Shown here in pieces: positions 52,798 to 62,098 of a DNA stretch of 64,000 nt. The notes beneath the pieces were generated by a model, which did no database searches, was not told where the DNA came from, and saw only the letters and a list, made by a program, of their open reading frames with translations. The DNA comes from Teretinema sp942493045 (GTDB lineage Bacteria > Spirochaetota > Spirochaetia > Treponematales > Treponemataceae). Position numbers and translations under genes: made by a program. Positions within the stretch are counted from its first letter, which is position 1. Every line of letters starts with the position of its first letter. Where the stretch lies: assembly GCA_942493045.1 (NCBI GenBank), contig OW818665.1:1736001-1800000 (forward strand). The letters run 5' to 3'.

Positions 52798-53607
52798 TCA
52801 AGACTTTTTGCCCAGTTCGCGGGAACGCTCCCAGGCAGCCAGGGCGGCGGTAATCACCGAGTGACGGAAGCCGGTGGCTTCCAGGGAATTTACAGCCGCG
52901 ATGGTGGTGCCGGCCGGTGAGCAGACGCCGTCCTTAAGCACCATCGGGTGACTGCCGCTTGTCAGCACCATCTCGGCGGCGCCCTTAAGGGTTTGGGCGG
53001 CATAGCGGATAGCCTGATCCCGGCTCATCCCCATGCGTACAGCGGCGTCGGCGAGGGCATCGATAAAAATATAACCGTAGGCCGGACCGGAGCCGGAAAC
53101 CGCGGTAACGGCGTCCATCAGCGATTCGGGGGTTTTCTCGGTCTTGCCGGAAGCTCCGAGCAGGGCGGACAGCTCCGCAACATCCTCCGGGCTGACGGTC
53201 GCGGCAGGGGCAATGGCTATCATCCCCTCACCTACCGCGCAGGGCGTATTCGGCATGATACGGATCAGCTGAGTATGATTTCCAAGGTGAGATGCTATAG
53301 TGTCCAGGGTAATACCGGCGGCCATCGATACGATAACCGTGTCGGCGGCCAGGGCGGGCGCTATTTCTTGCAAGACCTGGGCGATAACCTGAGGTTTGAC
53401 GGCCAGAAACACGAACTTTACCGAACCGGCCAAATCAACGGCCGAACTGGACAGGGCACAGCCGCTTTCCGAGGCGAAATCCTTGGCCTTTTTGGTATCC
53501 CGGTCATAGACAGTCAGCTCTTCTGCTCCGGCTACGGCCAGAATAGAGCGCATCAGGGCGGTGCCCATCACGCCGGTACCGATACATCCTGCTTTTCGCT
53601 TGCTCAT
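52798..53607 (-). CDS. proC: Pyrroline-5-carboxylate reductase
   Basis: This 269-residue enzyme reduces pyrroline-5-carboxylate to proline with NAD(P)H, the last step of proline synthesis. The Rossmann motif CIGTGVMGTALMRSI is near the N-terminus, with VFLAVKPQ, RIMPNTPCAVGEGM and the C-terminal signature SPAGTTIAAVNSLEATGFRHSVI. The length is normal. It lies 19 bases after proB, so the three pro genes form one unit. Confidence 0.95.
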   Translation of the reverse strand: MSKRKAGCIGTGVMGTALMRSILAVAGAEELTVYDRDTKKAKDFASESGCALSSSAVDLAGSVKFVFLAVKPQVIAQVLQEIAPALAADTVIVSMAAGITLDTIASHLGNHTQLIRIMPNTPCAVGEGMIAIAPAATVSPEDVAELSALLGASGKTEKTPESLMDAVTAVSGSGPAYGYIFIDALADAAVRMGMSRDQAIRYAAQTLKGAAEMVLTSGSHPMVLKDGVCSPAGTTIAAVNSLEATGFRHSVITAALAAWERSRELGKKS

Positions 53608-53626
53608 TTTGTTATCTCCTCATCCG

Positions 53627-54421
53627 TCAGTCGCGGGCTAAAAAAAGCGTGCCCGGTTGGGCGCCGGAAGCCAACGCCGCCAGGCAGTCCGGGCGGCCGC
53701 CGTTGGCCAGCAGCATCGGGATACCGTAGGCGGTGACCTTGTCGGCGGCTTCCAGCTTGGTGGAAATGCCTCCGGTACCGAAGCTGTTGGTCGCGCCGAT
53801 GGAAATGCTGGCGCGCAGTTCGGACAGGTCTTTCACTTCCTCGATAAGAACGGCGTCAGGATGTTCTTTGGGGTTCTTGTTATAGACCCCATCGATATCG
53901 CTGAGCAGGATCAATAGATCCGCGCTCCACAGGATGGCCGTCAGAGCGCTGAGGTTATCATTGTCGCCGATCTTGATCTCTTCATAGGAGACGGAATCGT
54001 TTTCGTTGATAATGGGCACGACGCCCTCATCGACTAGCGTAAAGATGGTGTTGCGCATATTCAAGGTGCGCTGATCATCGGCAAAGTCTTCACGGGTGAG
54101 CAGCAGCTGTCCGATATGCACCGACTGAGCCGCGAAGGCGGTACGCCAATAGTCCATCAGCTCAACCTGTCCGATAGCGCAGAGGGCCTGGCGGTAGTGG
54201 ATGTCTTTTTTACGGGCCCAGCGGTCTAGGGTGGAAAGCCCGGCTACCTGAGCGCCGGAAGAAACCAGCACGATCTGTTTTCCTTCCTTGGCCATAGCCG
54301 CGCATTGCCGGGCCAGGGCATTCATAAAGTCCGGATTGATGGTACCGTCGGCCTTGGCCAGGGTGTTTGATCCAATTTTGATGACAATCTTGCGGGCGTC
54401 CGCTATAGCGGTCTTGATCAT
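53627..54421 (-). CDS. proB: Glutamate 5-kinase (without PUA domain)
   Basis: This 264-residue amino-acid kinase phosphorylates glutamate in the first step of proline synthesis. It has KIGSNTLAK, VSSGAQVAGL, PIINENDSV and IGDNDNLSALTAILWSADLLILLSDIDGVYNKNP, in parts. It ends after the kinase domain and lacks the C-terminal PUA domain of E. coli ProB (367 residues). Feedback inhibition by proline may therefore differ. It overlaps proA by 4 bases (ATGA). Confidence 0.95.
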   Translation of the reverse strand: MIKTAIADARKIVIKIGSNTLAKADGTINPDFMNALARQCAAMAKEGKQIVLVSSGAQVAGLSTLDRWARKKDIHYRQALCAIGQVELMDYWRTAFAAQSVHIGQLLLTREDFADDQRTLNMRNTIFTLVDEGVVPIINENDSVSYEEIKIGDNDNLSALTAILWSADLLILLSDIDGVYNKNPKEHPDAVLIEEVKDLSELRASISIGATNSFGTGGISTKLEAADKVTAYGIPMLLANGGRPDCLAALASGAQPGTLFLARD

Positions 54422-55716
54422 GGTCGAACCTGTCCTTCACCTTCAATGTGATATTTTATGGTCGTCAGAGCCGTCAGGCCCATCGGGCCGCGGGCATGCA
54501 ATTTCTGGGTGCTGATGCCCAGTTCCGCGCCCATGCCGAACTGTCCGCCGTCCGTAAAGCGGATAGAGGCGTTGACATAGACGCAGGCAGCGTCAACTTC
54601 GGAACTGAAGCGACGGGCAACGGAGCGGCAGTCGGTAATGATGGCTTCTGAATGCTTGGTATTATAGCGGTTAATATGAGCGATAGCCTCATCCACGGAG
54701 CCGACAATCTTGACCGCCAGGATATAGTCCAGAAACTCAAAGCCCCAGTCTTCTTCCACCGCGTTCACCAGATTGTCCGGTTCACCGGCCGTGGCGGAGC
54801 GTTTAAGGATTTCCATTGACTCGCGGTCGCAGCGCAATTCCACGCCGCCGGTCCGTCCGGTTTTCCCGGCATATTTATAAAAGGCCGCCCTTAGTTGGGG
54901 CAGAAACTCCGCGGCGCGATCCCGGTGCACCAGCAGGCACTCCACCGAGTTGCAGGCTCCGGGTTTTTGAATCTTTGAATTTTCGGTAATGGCGACGGCC
55001 ATGGCCAGATCAGCGCTTTGATCGACGTAAATATGACAGATACCGGAACCGGTCTCGATCACCGGCACGCGGGCGGTTTCCACAACCCGCTTGATCAGGG
55101 CGGCGCCGCCGCGAGGCAGAGCCACATCAATTTTACCGGTAGCTTTCAAAATCCAGTCTACGTCGTCATGGGTGTCGGAAACGGAAAGCGCGACAGCATC
55201 GGAGACGCCGCCGGAGCTTTCCAGGCCGGCGCGGATGGCTTTGACCAGGGCCTGATTGGACTCCAGGGCCGAAGAACTGCCGCGCAGCAGCACGGCGTTG
55301 GCGCTTTTATAAGAGAGGGCAAAGGCGTCTACGGTAACATTAGGTCGGGATTCGTAAATGACGGCAGCTACGCCGAGGGGCACGCGCACGGCGCTGATTT
55401 CCAATCCGTTAGGCACCTTCCAGCCGCTCACAACCTGGCCGATCGGATCGGTCTGTTCGATGAGCACGCGCAGAGCGTCGCGTATTTCGTCCATTCCGGC
55501 TTCAGTCAGCGCCAGGCGGGCGATCAGGGACTCTTTCATGCCGGAGGCGCGGGCTTTTTGCACATCCCGGGCGTTGGCCGCCAGAATCTCGGGGCGGGCA
55601 GCATCCAGGGCGCGGGAAACCCCTTCAAGAGCGCGGTTTTTTTCGGCGGAACTGCACAGCGCCAGTCGTCCGGAGGCCGAACGCAGCTGAGCGCAAACCG
55701 CATCAAGATCCATCAT
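54418..55716 (-). CDS. proA: Gamma-glutamyl phosphate reductase
   Basis: The protein has 432 residues from the ATG at 55714-55716, which follows GGAGGGG. It reduces gamma-glutamyl phosphate to glutamate semialdehyde. Typical stretches are PLGVAAVIYESRPNVTVDAFAL, LLRGSSSALESNQ, GSGICHIYVD, and the catalytic Cys in KIQKPGACNSVECLLV. The end has FGMGAELGISTQKLHARGPMGL. It comes first of the pro genes and follows an unknown gene by 27 bases. Confidence 0.95.
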   Translation of the reverse strand: MMDLDAVCAQLRSASGRLALCSSAEKNRALEGVSRALDAARPEILAANARDVQKARASGMKESLIARLALTEAGMDEIRDALRVLIEQTDPIGQVVSGWKVPNGLEISAVRVPLGVAAVIYESRPNVTVDAFALSYKSANAVLLRGSSSALESNQALVKAIRAGLESSGGVSDAVALSVSDTHDDVDWILKATGKIDVALPRGGAALIKRVVETARVPVIETGSGICHIYVDQSADLAMAVAITENSKIQKPGACNSVECLLVHRDRAAEFLPQLRAAFYKYAGKTGRTGGVELRCDRESMEILKRSATAGEPDNLVNAVEEDWGFEFLDYILAVKIVGSVDEAIAHINRYNTKHSEAIITDCRSVARRFSSEVDAACVYVNASIRFTDGGQFGMGAELGISTQKLHARGPMGLTALTTIKYHIEGEGQVRP

Positions 55717-55743
55717 TCCGCCCCTCCACACTTCTTATCAGTA

Positions 55744-56313
55744 TTAAAAATTCGCCAGGAAGCAGATTCCCAGCAAAACGGCGATGCGGCACTTTTCCTC
55801 AGACCAATCCTTGTGGGAAGGCAGAATATTGATGTAGTACCAGAAAAATCCAAAATCAGGATCGATGCGCACGGCATAATCCAGGAAACTGTCCGATTTG
55901 GCCAGGTTTCCAAACAGCAGATACACCACATCGTGCAGCACCGGCAGAAACTCGGAAAGCGAAGTATGATAGTCGTAACGCGACAGATTTCCGCAGAGGG
56001 TGTTGATGCGGAAGAGCATTTCTTCCTTCATGGCCTCATCAGCTTTTTCCACCCAGGTTTTTTGAACCAGCAAGCCCAGATTTTTCTGAAAGCTCTGCAC
56101 CAGTTTCATTTCGGAAGCGTCGCGGTCAGCTCCTTTCGGACTGACAACCGAGGCAAACATACCCTGATCACCGAAGGCTGCTGCAAGTTTTACCGCGGCG
56201 CTGCCAAGCACATCCCGGTCCTCGGAAGTAAGGTACAGTGGTAGAATCTGGGAGACGGCGTGTTTGACTTCGGCGGGCATGGATTCATCTTGTTCGAAGA
56301 TAGTAGTTTGCAT
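55744..56313 (-). CDS. Unidentified gene ahead of proABC
   Basis: This 189-residue soluble, helical protein is not recognised. It has an acidic N-terminus and hydrophobic helices near the end (LHDVVYLLFGNLAKS, FGFFWYYINILPSHKDW, VLLGICFLANF). It is the first gene before proA on the same strand and may share its transcript. TTGACA at 56342-56347 with a weak -10 (17-base gap) lies just before the ATG, and no clear Shine-Dalgarno is seen. Confidence 0.65.
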   Translation of the reverse strand: MQTTIFEQDESMPAEVKHAVSQILPLYLTSEDRDVLGSAAVKLAAAFGDQGMFASVVSPKGADRDASEMKLVQSFQKNLGLLVQKTWVEKADEAMKEEMLFRINTLCGNLSRYDYHTSLSEFLPVLHDVVYLLFGNLAKSDSFLDYAVRIDPDFGFFWYYINILPSHKDWSEEKCRIAVLLGICFLANF

Positions 56314-56410
56314 ACCTAAAAATGGATTTTTATAGAATTTTTGTCAAGCCGGATAGAGGTAAAAAGACCTGTTATTGACCATACAGGGCGAAAACGGTAG
56401 TTTATATAGT

Positions 56411-56905
56411 ATGAAAGTAGTTCATTTAGGCGAGGAAGTCCTGCGCCGCCAGGCCCTTCCCGTCGATACCGTCACACCGGAATTACAGAATCTGATCCGC
56501 GAAATGTTCATAACTATGGACGCCGAGCAGGGAATTGGACTGGCCGCGCCCCAAATCGGCGAGAGCCTGAGACTTTTCGTAATTAAAATTGATGATAATG
56601 TCGAGCGGGTATTCATTAATCCGCAGATCATCTCCACCTCACCGGAAACCGGCCCCTATGAAGAGGGCTGTCTGAGCATTCCCGGAGTTTACGAAGACGT
56701 AATCCGACCGCTGCGCATCACCGTGCAGGCTATCAATGAGCGCGGCCGGCGCTTTACCCTGGAAGCCGAGGATCTGCTGGCCCGGGTCATCCAGCATGAA
56801 TATGATCATCTGGAAGGGGTCTTGTTTATCGACCGGCTCAGCCCCGCGAAAAAGCAAAAAGCCGAAGCCAAATTCCGCGTAACCGAAAAAGTGTCCGGGG
56901 AATAG
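56411..56905 (+). CDS. def: Peptide deformylase
   Basis: This 164-residue metalloenzyme removes the formyl group from new proteins. All three motifs are intact: GIGLAAPQIG at 41-50, EGCLSIPG with metal-ligand Cys87, and QHEYDHLEG with His129, Glu130 and His133. The ATG at 56411 gives the normal N-terminus MKVVHLGEEVLR. No Shine-Dalgarno is visible, and a TATATAG sequence directly precedes the ATG. It is followed after 6 bases by fmt, its functional partner. Confidence 0.95.
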   Translation: MKVVHLGEEVLRRQALPVDTVTPELQNLIREMFITMDAEQGIGLAAPQIGESLRLFVIKIDDNVERVFINPQIISTSPETGPYEEGCLSIPGVYEDVIRPLRITVQAINERGRRFTLEAEDLLARVIQHEYDHLEGVLFIDRLSPAKKQKAEAKFRVTEKVSGE

Positions 56906-56911
56906 GCGCCG

Positions 56912-57871
56912 ATGCTGAAGGTAGTGTTTGCCGGCAGTCCGGAATGCGCCGTACCCGCCCTCCGCGCTATAGCCGCCGCGCACCGCGTTGTAGCCGTGCT
57001 GACCAATCCGCCTTCCCGCTCCGGACGTTCCGGCAGCCCGTCTCCCACCGCGGTAGCCGCGGCCGCCGCCCAACTGATCAGCGAAGGACTGCTGGCGGCG
57101 GACACGCCGATAATAGAGCCGGAAAAAATCACCGACGCGGTTCGCGCCCAGATTGCGGCCGTCCAGCCGGATATTATGGCCTGCTTTGCCTATGGCAAAA
57201 TTTTCGGGCCCAAAACGCTGGCCCTCTTTCCGAAGGGCGCCATCAATCTGCACCCCTCACTGTTGCCGCGCTGGCGGGGCTGTGCCCCGGTTCCGGCAGC
57301 CATACTGGCGGGAGACGGCGAAACCGGCATCAGCATTCAGCGCATGGCTCTGGAAATGGACGCAGGCGACCTGCTCTATCAGGAGAGCTATCCCCTGTCC
57401 GGCACCGAAACCGCCGACAGGCTGCTGGATACCCTTTCCCGGCTCGGCGCCCCGCATATGGCCGAAGTGCTCAACGACATCGAAGCGGGTCGTGAAAAGC
57501 CCGTCCCCCAGGACAGCGCCCAGGCGACCTATTGCAGCATGCTCAAAAAAGAAGACGGCCGCATTGACTGGACGGAGTCGGCCGCCGCTATTGACGCCCG
57601 CATCCGGGCCTTTTCCCCCTGGCCCGGAGCCAATACGGATGCCGGCGGTCAGACGCTGATCATCCTGGAAGCCGAAGCCCTCGAGCAGGCCGGGCGCCCG
57701 GACGCTACGCCCGGAACCGTGCTTGGCATAGACAAGGCAGCGGGAATTCTGGTACAAACGGGAGCAGGCATCCTGGCCTTGCGCCGCCTGCAATGGCGTA
57801 CCAAAAAACCTCTGGACTGGAAGAGCTTCCTGAACGGCTCACGCGATTTTACCACCCTGAAGCTTTCGTAG
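56912..57871 (+). CDS. fmt: Methionyl-tRNA formyltransferase
   Basis: This 319-residue enzyme formylates initiator Met-tRNA. The N-terminal domain has VVFAGSPECAVPALRAI and the catalytic region INLHPSLLPRWRGCAPVPAAILAGDGETGISI, in parts, with Asn and His of the folate-dependent formyltransferases. The C-terminal domain, with DARIRAFSPWPGANT, binds tRNA. It lies 6 bases after def. The def-fmt order is widespread. The length is normal. Confidence 0.95.
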   Translation: MLKVVFAGSPECAVPALRAIAAAHRVVAVLTNPPSRSGRSGSPSPTAVAAAAAQLISEGLLAADTPIIEPEKITDAVRAQIAAVQPDIMACFAYGKIFGPKTLALFPKGAINLHPSLLPRWRGCAPVPAAILAGDGETGISIQRMALEMDAGDLLYQESYPLSGTETADRLLDTLSRLGAPHMAEVLNDIEAGREKPVPQDSAQATYCSMLKKEDGRIDWTESAAAIDARIRAFSPWPGANTDAGGQTLIILEAEALEQAGRPDATPGTVLGIDKAAGILVQTGAGILALRRLQWRTKKPLDWKSFLNGSRDFTTLKLS

Positions 57872-57884
57872 AAAGGAATAAATC

Positions 57885-58925
57885 ATGAAATTTGACATTA
57901 ATGACCTGCGTACCGATTTTGAAAACCTGACCGTAAAAATGCGGGAACAGAGCAAAACCGTACTGATTACCGCCATTACCGTTTTAAGTCTGACCGTCGC
58001 GGCCTGTGTCATCGTATTTCTGATGAGCGTCAGAGGCAGTGAACAGGTGATGGTTCCGCATGTTATCGGCAAGGACCTGGCCGTGGCCATGCTGGAAATG
58101 CAGGTCAAGGAACTGTACCCCAAGATCCAGCTGCGCTATTCCGACAACCCCAACGACCGCGGTACCATCCTGGAACAGAGTCCCGCCCCGGGCTCGATAG
58201 TCAAGGCCGGAAGGCGTATCAACCTGATAGTCAGCCGCGGCATCATTGTTGACCGCGTCGAGAATTTTGTCGGACAGAATTACGATGAGGTGCGCATGCA
58301 CCTGCAGACCCTGTTCACGTCCATGGTAAAACCGCTGCTTTCAATCAAGGAACCGGCCCTCTATAAATTCAACACCGCGCCGGCCGGTACCATCCTGGAG
58401 CAAAACCCGCCGCCGGACACCGCCATCACCGGCCCCGTCGAGCTGGAGCTGGTGATCAGCCGCGGCCCCGAAAATGAAAAGGTCACCGTTCCGGCCCTGA
58501 TCGGCCTTTCCATAACCGACACCCTGGTAAAAATCAGCCGTTCCAAGGTTATCTTCGACTTCAGCTTCCGGGCCCCGGAAGGCATGGAGCGCAGCGGTAC
58601 GGTGGTCTCACAGCTGCCTTCGGAGCAGTCTCCGGTAGCGGCCTACTCACGGGCTTCAGCTGTACTGGCCTTTCCGGTTAAATCTACCGACGGCCGGGTA
58701 TACGGTATCTTCCAGGAAGACCTGCCCCTGTACCCCTACCCCTTTCAGATCAAACTCGACGCCGTTTCTCCAACCGGCGACCGCTATGAACTGGTTACGC
58801 TTAAACATCCCGGAGGACCGCTGTCCATTCCCTACGCCGTCCCGGAAGGCACCCTGCTGATCCTCACCATTTTGAACAAGGAAGTGGCCACCGTGGAAGT
58901 TCGCGCTCCGGCGACGGGCGAATAA
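57885..58925 (+). CDS. Membrane-anchored PASTA-domain protein
   Basis: The protein has 346 residues. A short cytoplasmic N-terminus and one membrane helix (residues 28-50) precede three PASTA domains: VMVPHVIGKDLAVAMLEM (56-), IVDRVENFVGQNYDEVRM (about 125-) and VTVPALIGLSITDTLVKI (about 205-). PASTA domains bind peptidoglycan or beta-lactam-like ligands. There is no kinase or transpeptidase domain here, so it is probably a cell-wall sensor or scaffold. AAAGGA precedes the ATG, and it is in one unit with def and fmt. Confidence 0.88.
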   Translation: MKFDINDLRTDFENLTVKMREQSKTVLITAITVLSLTVAACVIVFLMSVRGSEQVMVPHVIGKDLAVAMLEMQVKELYPKIQLRYSDNPNDRGTILEQSPAPGSIVKAGRRINLIVSRGIIVDRVENFVGQNYDEVRMHLQTLFTSMVKPLLSIKEPALYKFNTAPAGTILEQNPPPDTAITGPVELELVISRGPENEKVTVPALIGLSITDTLVKISRSKVIFDFSFRAPEGMERSGTVVSQLPSEQSPVAAYSRASAVLAFPVKSTDGRVYGIFQEDLPLYPYPFQIKLDAVSPTGDRYELVTLKHPGGPLSIPYAVPEGTLLILTILNKEVATVEVRAPATGE

Positions 58926-58956
58926 CCGGCTGCGGCCGGCTTTAAGGGAATCGGAA

Positions 58957-60459
58957 ATGAAAACCAGAATTTGTCTTGTCCTGAACGAAACTACCCTGGC
59001 CGCCAATCTGGCGGTTCTGGAATCATACCGCCCCTGGATCGATATGGTTGAGCTGCGGGCAGACTGTCTGGCAACCGATGAGCGGCTGTTAATCCGGCGC
59101 TTTCCGGAGCTGGCCAAGATGCCGGTGATTCTAACCATCCGCCGTCAGTCCGACGGCGGGCAGTTCATTGAGGGCGAAGGCTCCCGTACCGTGCTGATGG
59201 CCCGGGCTCTGGCCTTCGCGGATACCGATCACACCAAGAACTTCGCCTATATCGATCTGGAGGAAGACCTGCAGGTGCCCAGTATCGAGGAAGCCGCCCG
59301 GGCCTTCGGTACCCGCATCATTCGCAGCGTACATGACATGACCAGCCCGATCACCGGTATCAAGGAGCGCGTGCAAAAGCTCTGCCGTACCACCGACGAA
59401 ATCGCCAAGATCGCCTTTATGCCCCGCAACCTGTCCGACGTCACCCGCCTGTTTCAGGAAGCCCGGGAACTGTCCTGTGAAGAATTTATTCTGATAGCCA
59501 TGGGCGCCTACGGGGTTCCCAGCCGCATTCTGGCCCCGGTAATCGGCTCATCGATCACCTATGCCGTCAGCGAACAACACATCAAGCGCGCTACTAACAG
59601 CATCGGGCAGCTTGATCCGATCACCCTCAACGAGATTTACCACATCCGTCGCATCGGCGAACACACCCGGATTTTCGGGGTAACCGGCAGTCCGCTCAAC
59701 GCCACCTCCAGCCCGCTGATTCACAACCGCGGCTATTCCAACCAGAACGTCGACGCCGTCTACCTGCCGGTCAAGGCCGAAACAGTCGAGGAAGCCCTCG
59801 GCTTTGCCGAGGCCGTCGGCATCAGCGGTCTTTCCGTGACCTTTCCATTTAAGGAAACAATTCTGCCCTCGCTCGAGGAGCTTTCCGCCGAGGTCGGCGA
59901 AATTCAAGCCTGTAACACCATAGTCCGCAAGGATGAGGGCTGGACCGGCTACAATACCGACGCGCCGGGTTTTGCCCGGGCCCTGCTCGAATTTCTGGGA
60001 CGCAAGGACCTCAAGCGCCTGCGGGTTGCCATAATCGGCGCCGGCGGAGCGGCCAAGGCCGTGGCCTACGCGGTCAAGGAACTGCAGGGCAAGGCCTGTG
60101 TTTTCAACCGCACCTCGGACAAGGCCCGGGAGCTGGCCGCTCAGTACAATTTCAAATGGGCGGCCCTGGACGCCGGCAACCGCATCCTGCTGGAATCCTG
60201 GTCCGATGTGATCATTCAGACTACCAATGTCGGAATGTACCCGGAAACAGAAGATGATCCGCTGGACTTCTACGCTTTTACCGGACGGGAAGCGGTCTAC
60301 GACGTAATTTATCATCCTGAAAAAACACGGCTGTTGCGGCGGGCTGAAAAAGCCGGCTGCCGGATCTGCAACGGTTACAGCATGCTGCAGTATCAGGCTT
60401 ATCTCCAATACCGACTCTTTACAGGCAGGGAATATGAAGAACAATCTCTCTCAAAATGA
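58957..60459 (+). CDS. aroDE: Bifunctional 3-dehydroquinate dehydratase / shikimate dehydrogenase
   Basis: This 500-residue fusion carries out two consecutive steps of the shikimate pathway. Residues 1-220 are a type I dehydroquinase with the Schiff-base Lys151 (IAKIAFMP), His126 (RSVHDMT), and VELRADCL. Residues 232-490 are shikimate dehydrogenase with VTGSPLNATSSPLIHN, VTFPFKETILP, and the NADP loop GAGGAAKAVAYA. In the substrate-binding motif the first usual Ser is Thr (NATSSP). Such fusions are known in chlamydiae and plants. It overlaps rpiA by 26 bases. Confidence 0.94.
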   Translation: MKTRICLVLNETTLAANLAVLESYRPWIDMVELRADCLATDERLLIRRFPELAKMPVILTIRRQSDGGQFIEGEGSRTVLMARALAFADTDHTKNFAYIDLEEDLQVPSIEEAARAFGTRIIRSVHDMTSPITGIKERVQKLCRTTDEIAKIAFMPRNLSDVTRLFQEARELSCEEFILIAMGAYGVPSRILAPVIGSSITYAVSEQHIKRATNSIGQLDPITLNEIYHIRRIGEHTRIFGVTGSPLNATSSPLIHNRGYSNQNVDAVYLPVKAETVEEALGFAEAVGISGLSVTFPFKETILPSLEELSAEVGEIQACNTIVRKDEGWTGYNTDAPGFARALLEFLGRKDLKRLRVAIIGAGGAAKAVAYAVKELQGKACVFNRTSDKARELAAQYNFKWAALDAGNRILLESWSDVIIQTTNVGMYPETEDDPLDFYAFTGREAVYDVIYHPEKTRLLRRAEKAGCRICNGYSMLQYQAYLQYRLFTGREYEEQSLSK

Positions 60460-61171
60460 ACAGAAGGCGGCGGTTGGCCGCCATGCCATAGATGATCTGG
60501 TTTCAAGCGGTCTGCTGCGGGCCGGCATGAAAATGGGACTGGGAACCGGTTCCACCGCCGTCCACGCCGTGCGCCGGGTTTCGGAGCTGATGGCTTCCGG
60601 AGAACTTGCCGGCTTACGCTGCGTACCGACCAGTTTTCAGACCAGCGTACTGTGCGAGGAACTGGGCATAGCGGTCTATTCAATGAACACCAAGGAAATC
60701 GGCGGACAATTGGATCTGGCCATCGACGGGGCTGATGAAATCTCTGATAAAAAACATCTGATCAAGGGTGGCGGGGCCGCCCAGCTACGCGAAAAAATTG
60801 TGGCCTATAACGCCGCGCTGTTTGTGGTAATAGCCGATGAAAGCAAGGTGGTCTCTCACTCTCTGGGAACCGTCTTTCCGCTGCCGGTGGAGATTATTCC
60901 GGAAGCCCGCCTGGCGGTGACGCGCGCCCTGCGCGAACTCGGCGCCGAAGTGACATTGCGGGAAGCTGTGCGCAAGGCTGGACCGGTGATCACCGACAAC
61001 GGCAACCTGGTGCTGGACTGCCTCTGGCCGTCAACCGGCAAAAAACCGGACCCGGCCATTCTGGAGAGCGCCATCAACGAAATCGCCGGTGTGGTAGAAA
61101 ACGGCTTTTTTACGCGTAACACCCCCATCGTGTATGTCGCGCGCGCCGACGGCACCGTCGAAAAAAGATAA
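60434..61171 (+). CDS. rpiA: Ribose-5-phosphate isomerase A
   Basis: This 245-residue enzyme interconverts ribose-5-phosphate and ribulose-5-phosphate. It has GLGTGSTAVHAV at 36-46, DLAIDGADEIS with DGADE at 98-102, and KGGGAAQLREK at 111-121, all family hallmarks. The ATG at 60434 lies inside the end of aroDE and has a CAGGGA-type site. The 26-base overlap is on the same strand in another frame. A later start at Met32 would remove part of the fold, so this start is preferred. Confidence 0.94.
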   Translation: MKNNLSQNEQKAAVGRHAIDDLVSSGLLRAGMKMGLGTGSTAVHAVRRVSELMASGELAGLRCVPTSFQTSVLCEELGIAVYSMNTKEIGGQLDLAIDGADEISDKKHLIKGGGAAQLREKIVAYNAALFVVIADESKVVSHSLGTVFPLPVEIIPEARLAVTRALRELGAEVTLREAVRKAGPVITDNGNLVLDCLWPSTGKKPDPAILESAINEIAGVVENGFFTRNTPIVYVARADGTVEKR

Positions 61172-61188
61172 GGAACGGCCGATAAGTA

Positions 61189-62088
61189 TCAGCGCAGCAG
61201 TCGACCGAGCAGGGGATCTTTTTGACGCCAGTTGGTATTAACCTTAACCTGCAGGTCCAGCTGAATGCGGTACGAGAAAATCTTGTTTAAGTCTTTGACG
61301 GCTTCCAGGCGGATCTTTTTAATCATACTGGCGCCCTTGCCGATCACCATGGACTTTTGACTCTCGCGCTCGGTAATCAGGAAGGCGCGCACCCACAGTT
61401 CCTTACCGTTCTTTTTCATCTCCATGTCGGCGATTTCGACATACAGCGAATGCGGGATTTCTTCGCGGGTATTGAGCATCGCTTTTTCCCGGATCACCTC
61501 GGAGATACGGAAGTCCACGTCCTGGTCGGTATAAAATTCCTCGGGGTACAGGGCCGGTCCCTCCGGCGCGATGGCGAACAAGCCGATCAGCAGGGGATCA
61601 ATATTAGTGTCCTTGCGGGCCGATATCTCAAAAATCCTCTCTGAAGGCACGGCCGGAAGGGCTTTTTCCAAAAACAAGCGGATCATGCCGGGCTTGGCGT
61701 CGGCCGAGTCAATCTTGTTGATGCCGATGACGGTGCGGGCGGCCAACGGGGCGACCAGGGCGGCGACCAGAGCCTCCTCGCTGCCGGGGTCGCGGGTAGC
61801 GTCCAACAGGTACAGCACGCAGTCAGCCTCGGAAAGCCGTTCATGAGCGATAGCCTTCAGGCGGAGGTTCAGTTTTTTTTCGGATTCATGGTACCCGGGG
61901 GTATCGATAAAGACGAGCTGGCCGCGCTCGCCATTCACGATTCCGCGAATGGCGTTACGGGTGGTTTGCGGTACGGGAGAAACGATCGAAACCTTTTCGC
62001 CGCAGGCGGTATTCAAAAAGGTGGACTTGCCGGCCGAGGGCCGGCCGACAATGGCCACCATAGCGGTGCGTTTTACTACATCTGACAT
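61189..62088 (-). CDS. era: GTPase Era
   Basis: The protein has 299 residues. It is a 30S-assembly GTPase that binds the 3' end of 16S rRNA. The P-loop GRPSAGKST is at 15-23, switch II DTPGYHE at 62-68, and INKID near 124. The C-terminal KH domain includes MVIGKGASMIKKIRLEAVKDL. The length is normal. It is transcribed 10 bases after rnfB and may be at the end of the rnf transcript. It converges with rpiA, with 17 bases between them and no visible terminator. Confidence 0.95.
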   Translation of the reverse strand: MSDVVKRTAMVAIVGRPSAGKSTFLNTACGEKVSIVSPVPQTTRNAIRGIVNGERGQLVFIDTPGYHESEKKLNLRLKAIAHERLSEADCVLYLLDATRDPGSEEALVAALVAPLAARTVIGINKIDSADAKPGMIRLFLEKALPAVPSERIFEISARKDTNIDPLLIGLFAIAPEGPALYPEEFYTDQDVDFRISEVIREKAMLNTREEIPHSLYVEIADMEMKKNGKELWVRAFLITERESQKSMVIGKGASMIKKIRLEAVKDLNKIFSYRIQLDLQVKVNTNWRQKDPLLGRLLR

Positions 62089-62098
62089 GTGTCAGAGA

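Noticed and set aside
55018..56244. Open frame of 408 codons antisense to proA and the gene at 55744
   Set aside because: It covers two real genes on the other strand and has no ribosome site or recognisable domain.
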